A stretch of DNA of 64,000 nucleotides from Actinomadura sp. WMMA1423 (lineage in GTDB: Bacteria; Actinomycetota; Actinomycetes; Streptosporangiales; Streptosporangiaceae), in contig NZ_CP041244.1 in NCBI RefSeq assembly GCF_006547145.1, positions 2,728,001-2,792,000 of the forward strand, written 5' to 3'. Below, piece by piece: positions 61,326 through 64,000 of this stretch. The position numbers were made by a program, and so were the translations under genes. The notes under the pieces are model-generated. The model was given only the letters and a program-made list of their open reading frames with translations. It was not told the DNA's origin and made no database searches. How positions within the stretch are numbered: position 1 is the first letter of the stretch; each line of letters opens with the position of its first letter.

Positions 61326-61934
61326 ATGACGATGAGCCACACCCCCGCCGCCGCGGACCCGCTCCGCGACGACGCCGTGGTGATCGAGGCATCGTGGGAT
61401 GAGCCCGAGCGGTTCGCTGAGATCTTCCGCCGCTACTTCCCCGACGTCCACCGGTACGTCGCGGGACGGCTCGGCCCCGACGCCGCCGACGACATCGCCG
61501 CGGAGACGTTCCTGACGGCCTACCGGAGGCGCGACAGGTACGACCCGGCGCGCGGCGCCCTGCGGCCGTGGCTGTTCGGCATCGCCACCAAGCTCGTGGC
61601 GATGCACCGGCGCGGCGAGGCCCGGTACCTGCGGACGCTCTCCAAGGCCCCCGCCGGCGCCCCGCAGGCGGGGCACGAGGAGCGGGTCGTGGCCCAGGTC
61701 AGCGCGGGTCTGGTGCGGGGCAGGCTCGCCGAGGCACTGCGCGGCCTGCCGCGGGGGGACCGCGACGTGCTGCTGCTGGTCGCGCTCGGCGACTGCACCT
61801 ACCCCGAGGTCGCCGAGGCTCTGGGCCTCAACCCCGGAACGGTGGCCTCCCGGCTGAACCGCGCCCGCCGCAGGCTCCGTGACGCCCTGGGCGGGGTGGA
61901 CCCCACGCTCATCACCGAGGAGTCAGACCGATGA
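61326..61934 (+). CDS. ECF sigma factor (partner of CU044_5270 protein)
   Basis: A 202-residue ECF sigma factor. Sigma-2: IFRRYFPDVHRYVAGRLGPDAADDIAAETFLTAYRRRDRYDP; sigma-4: LRGLPRGDRDVLLLVALGDCTYPEVAEALGLNPGTVASRLNRARRRLRDAL. It overlaps the next gene by 4 bases (ATGA), which is a standard sigma/regulator pairing. Function of its regulon is not deducible here. Confidence 0.95.
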   Translation: MTMSHTPAAADPLRDDAVVIEASWDEPERFAEIFRRYFPDVHRYVAGRLGPDAADDIAAETFLTAYRRRDRYDPARGALRPWLFGIATKLVAMHRRGEARYLRTLSKAPAGAPQAGHEERVVAQVSAGLVRGRLAEALRGLPRGDRDVLLLVALGDCTYPEVAEALGLNPGTVASRLNRARRRLRDALGGVDPTLITEESDR

Positions 61935-63064
61935 ACGAGATCGACCTGGTGCGCCGTCTCCTCGACCAGCCGCGTCCCACCGATCAGAAGACCGCCGCGG
62001 CGCTCGCCCAGGTGGAGAGGGACATCGCCGGCGGGGACGGCCCCCGGCGCTCGCGTGGCCTCGCCGCCGCTTCGAAACGCCTGCGGATAGGGGGCTCTGG
62101 CCTCACCGTCGTCGCCGCGGCGGCCGCGGCGGCCGTAGCGGTGTCAGTCGGGGGGATGTTGCCGGAAGCCGGCCCGCGGCACTCGACCACCCCTCCCCCG
62201 GACGCTCGGACGGTCCTGCTCGCGGCGGCGCACAGCGCCGACCGGCAGGAGGACACGATGCGCGGGTACTGGCACGACACGAGTGTCTCGCGCCTCTACT
62301 ACCGGCTGCACGCGCCGACGGGCGACTACACCGTGGTCTGGACGCGGCGCTCCGAGGGCTGGACGCCGAGCAGCCCCACCGGGCGCGGCTGCGGCCGCAT
62401 GCAGGACCTCGGCACGCGCCCCGCCGCCCCTGCCGACAGGGCGGCCTGGCGGCGCGCGGGCTCCCCCGGCGCCTTCGAGATCCCTGTCGACGGAAAAGGC
62501 CGCGTACCGATGAGGCGCGAACTGGCGGCGGGCCCGCCCGCCACCACCTGCCAGCCGCTCCCGCCCGGCGGGGCGATCTTCTCGCTCGGCGAGAACATCA
62601 CCATGAGGGGCCTGCGCGCGCTGCCCGCCGACCCGGACCGCCTGAGGCTGTTGCTGCTCAAGTCGTTCGGCAGTCCCGGCGCCGACACCGAACCGCTGAC
62701 CAGGAAGAAGACCGGCGACTCCTGGATGTTCTCGGTCGCCCGCGACATCATCCTCTACATGCCGGTGACCCCCCGGGTCCGCGCGGCGGCCTTCCGGATG
62801 ATCGCCGACCTGCCCACCGTCCGGACGATCGGCACGGTGCGGGACGCGGAGGGACGCCGGGGCACGGCGGTCGCGATCGACGAGGACACCCCCGACGGGG
62901 TCCTGGAGCACCGCCTCATCATCGACCAGGCGTCCGGGACCGCCCTGGCCTACGAGCGGCTCGCGCTCGAACCCGCGGGCCGCAACGCCGGACGCGCACC
63001 CGGGTCGCTGATCAACTCGGTGGTGAACCTGGCCTCCGGATGGACCGACACCGCCCCGCGCTGA
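61931..63064 (+). CDS. CU044_5270 family protein, likely membrane regulator of ECF sigma
   Basis: A 377-residue protein. A cytoplasmic N-terminus (MNEIDLVRRLLDQPRPTDQKTAAALAQVERD) precedes one hydrophobic segment (GLTVVAAAAAAAVAVSVGGML, about residues 56-76); the remaining 300 residues are extracellular and end with DRLRLLLLKSFG...AAFRMIADLPTVRTIGTVRDAEGRRGTAVAI...IIDQASGTALAYERLAL, typical of CU044_5270. These proteins usually follow ECF sigma genes and are assumed to act as anti-sigma or sensor partners. Overlap by 4 bases with the sigma gene supports that. Confidence 0.9.
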   Translation: MNEIDLVRRLLDQPRPTDQKTAAALAQVERDIAGGDGPRRSRGLAAASKRLRIGGSGLTVVAAAAAAAVAVSVGGMLPEAGPRHSTTPPPDARTVLLAAAHSADRQEDTMRGYWHDTSVSRLYYRLHAPTGDYTVVWTRRSEGWTPSSPTGRGCGRMQDLGTRPAAPADRAAWRRAGSPGAFEIPVDGKGRVPMRRELAAGPPATTCQPLPPGGAIFSLGENITMRGLRALPADPDRLRLLLLKSFGSPGADTEPLTRKKTGDSWMFSVARDIILYMPVTPRVRAAAFRMIADLPTVRTIGTVRDAEGRRGTAVAIDEDTPDGVLEHRLIIDQASGTALAYERLALEPAGRNAGRAPGSLINSVVNLASGWTDTAPR

Positions 63065-63098
63065 CGCGCCCTGCGCCGGCGCGCCCGGCGAGGACGCG

Positions 63099-63127
63099 GA
63101 CCCCGGAGCCGGTGCTCCGGGGTCTTT
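63099..63127 (+). terminator. 11-bp perfect stem terminator
   Basis: GACCCCGGAGC (63099-63109) and GCTCCGGGGTC (63114-63124) are exact reverse complements around CGGT, followed by TTT. It is 35 bp after the CU044_5270 stop and ends the sigma operon. Confidence 0.85.
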
Positions 63128-63203
63128 CGGCGAAATGATCAAAATTGTCGGGCGTCCGCCCCTACAATCGGGCGATCGGGTACCCGGGCAGGGAGGTCCG
63201 TCC

Positions 63204-64000
63204 GTGAGCGGTGAGCACCATCCGGAATGGGTGATCGATCCCCACACTCCCAGCGTGGCCCGGATGTACGACTACTACCTCGGCGGCAAGGACAACTTCG
63301 CCGCGGACCGCGAGGCCGCCGACCAGGTGGTCGCCGCGATGCCGAACGTGCTGGAGTTCACCCGCGCCAACCGCCTGCTGCTGTCGCGGGCCGTCACGAT
63401 GATGGCCGAACGCGGCATCCGGCAGTTCCTCGACATCGGCTCCGGGCTGCCGACCCAGGAGAACGTGCACCAGGTGGCCCAGCGCGCCGCTCCCGGCTCC
63501 ACCGTCATCTACGTGGACAACGACCCGATCGTGCTCACGCACGCGCGGGCGCTGCTGGCCGACAACCCGCTGACGACGGTCATCCAGGCCGACTTACGCC
63601 TGCCGGAGAGCATCCTGGACGATCCCGAGGTCAAGGCCCGGATCGACTTCGACCGGCCGGTGGGGCTCCTGCTGCTGGCCATCCTGCACTTCGTCCCGGA
63701 CGAGGCGCGTCCGGCGGAGATCGTGGCGAGGCTCCGCGCGGCGCTGGCCCCCGGCAGCCACGTGGCCATCACGCACGGCCACGCCGGTGACATCTCCCCG
63801 CAGGTCGAGCGGCAGGTGAGGGGCGCGTACGGCAGGACCGGGGCCGGCGACATCGTCCCGCGCGGGATCGACGAGGTCATGACGTTCTTCGAGGGCACCG
63901 AGCTGGTCGGCCCCGGCCTGGTCCAGGTGGCCGACTGGCGGCCTGACGCCGAGCCGTCCGCGCCCGACATGTCCAGGCCCGGCTTCCTCGCCGGCGTCGG
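63204..64000 (+). CDS. DUF574 SAM-dependent methyltransferase (Methyltransf_19), truncated by window
   Basis: The first 265 residues of a Methyltransf_19 protein: HTPSVARMYDYYLGGKDNFAADREAADQV at the N-terminus, FLDIGSGLPTQENVHQVAQ (SAM loop, about residue 75) and VIYVDNDPIVLTHARALL (acidic loop end). GPLLAILHFVPDE-like LLLLAILHFVPDEARPAEIV matches the family. Small families of these are abundant in actinomycetes, with unknown substrates. GTG 63204 follows GGGAGG. The C-terminus lies beyond the right edge. Confidence 0.93.
   Translation, partial: MSGEHHPEWVIDPHTPSVARMYDYYLGGKDNFAADREAADQVVAAMPNVLEFTRANRLLLSRAVTMMAERGIRQFLDIGSGLPTQENVHQVAQRAAPGSTVIYVDNDPIVLTHARALLADNPLTTVIQADLRLPESILDDPEVKARIDFDRPVGLLLLAILHFVPDEARPAEIVARLRAALAPGSHVAITHGHAGDISPQVERQVRGAYGRTGAGDIVPRGIDEVMTFFEGTELVGPGLVQVADWRPDAEPSAPDMSRPGFLAGV

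Overview
This is about 64 kb of chromosome from a very GC-rich actinobacterium. Third-position G/C dominates, GTG and TTG starts are frequent, and the content fits: a WhiJ-type XRE/DUF5753 plus DUF397 cassette, several membrane Ser/Thr kinases, the GlgE alpha-glucan pathway and a CU044_5270/ECF sigma pair. The gene mix resembles Thermomonosporaceae (Actinomadura-like), but that is an inference from gene content and was not tested against a database.

Layout. (1) 1-7200: a housekeeping block on the minus strand: ligA (cut by the window edge), a MetE-C-like protein, mnmA, a DUF1206 membrane protein and a cysteine desulfurase that probably supplies MnmA with sulfur; one uncharacterised plus-strand gene lies inside it. 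(2) 7.3-9.3 kb: a TetR regulator and an MFS transporter. (3) 9.35-17.4 kb: four kinase-like genes, one of them a clear pseudokinase, around the electron transfer flavoprotein genes etfA/etfB. (4) 17.4-21.3 kb: acyl-ACP desaturase, short-chain dehydrogenase, F420/NADP-reductase-like protein with a divergent HxlR regulator, and enoyl-CoA hydratase. (5) 21.4-27.4 kb: an SNF2 ATPase coupled to a SWIM zinc-finger protein, an ABC ATPase without a permease and a histidine kinase without a response regulator.

(6) 27.7-40.8 kb: storage alpha-glucan and trehalose metabolism. glgP (minus) faces away from a coupled glgE-treS-mak operon; a GntR regulator, a small protein and glgB-ACT follow. TreS makes maltose from trehalose, Mak phosphorylates it, GlgE extends glucans with maltose-1-phosphate, GlgB branches them and GlgP degrades them. 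(7) 41.0-45.3 kb: a NUDIX protein with a fused PIN-like C-terminus, a thioesterase, SppA, a flavin reductase and a ferritin-like protein. (8) 45.4-53.2 kb: a complete histidine utilisation operon (hutH-hutU-M20 amidohydrolase-hutF-hutI) with a divergent IclR regulator and a perfect 20-bp palindrome between them. (9) 53.2-64 kb: an extended SDR behind a TetR-type palindrome, a DUF4388/roadblock pair, a P-loop kinase-like protein, the WhiJ-like cassette, a divergent histidine phosphatase, two ECF sigma factors, a DUF6069 membrane protein, a CU044_5270 protein and a truncated DUF574 methyltransferase.

The most notable non-genic signals are a dispersed repeat of about 170 bp present twice (27452-27667 and 40849-41023), whose central 13-bp hairpin is kept by a compensatory base-pair change; an abrupt C-rich/G-poor block spanning the glgE/treS junction (about 31.95-34.92 kb); and a strongly folded 385-bp non-coding region in front of glgB. 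I found no tRNA, rRNA, CRISPR array, insertion sequence or prophage gene.
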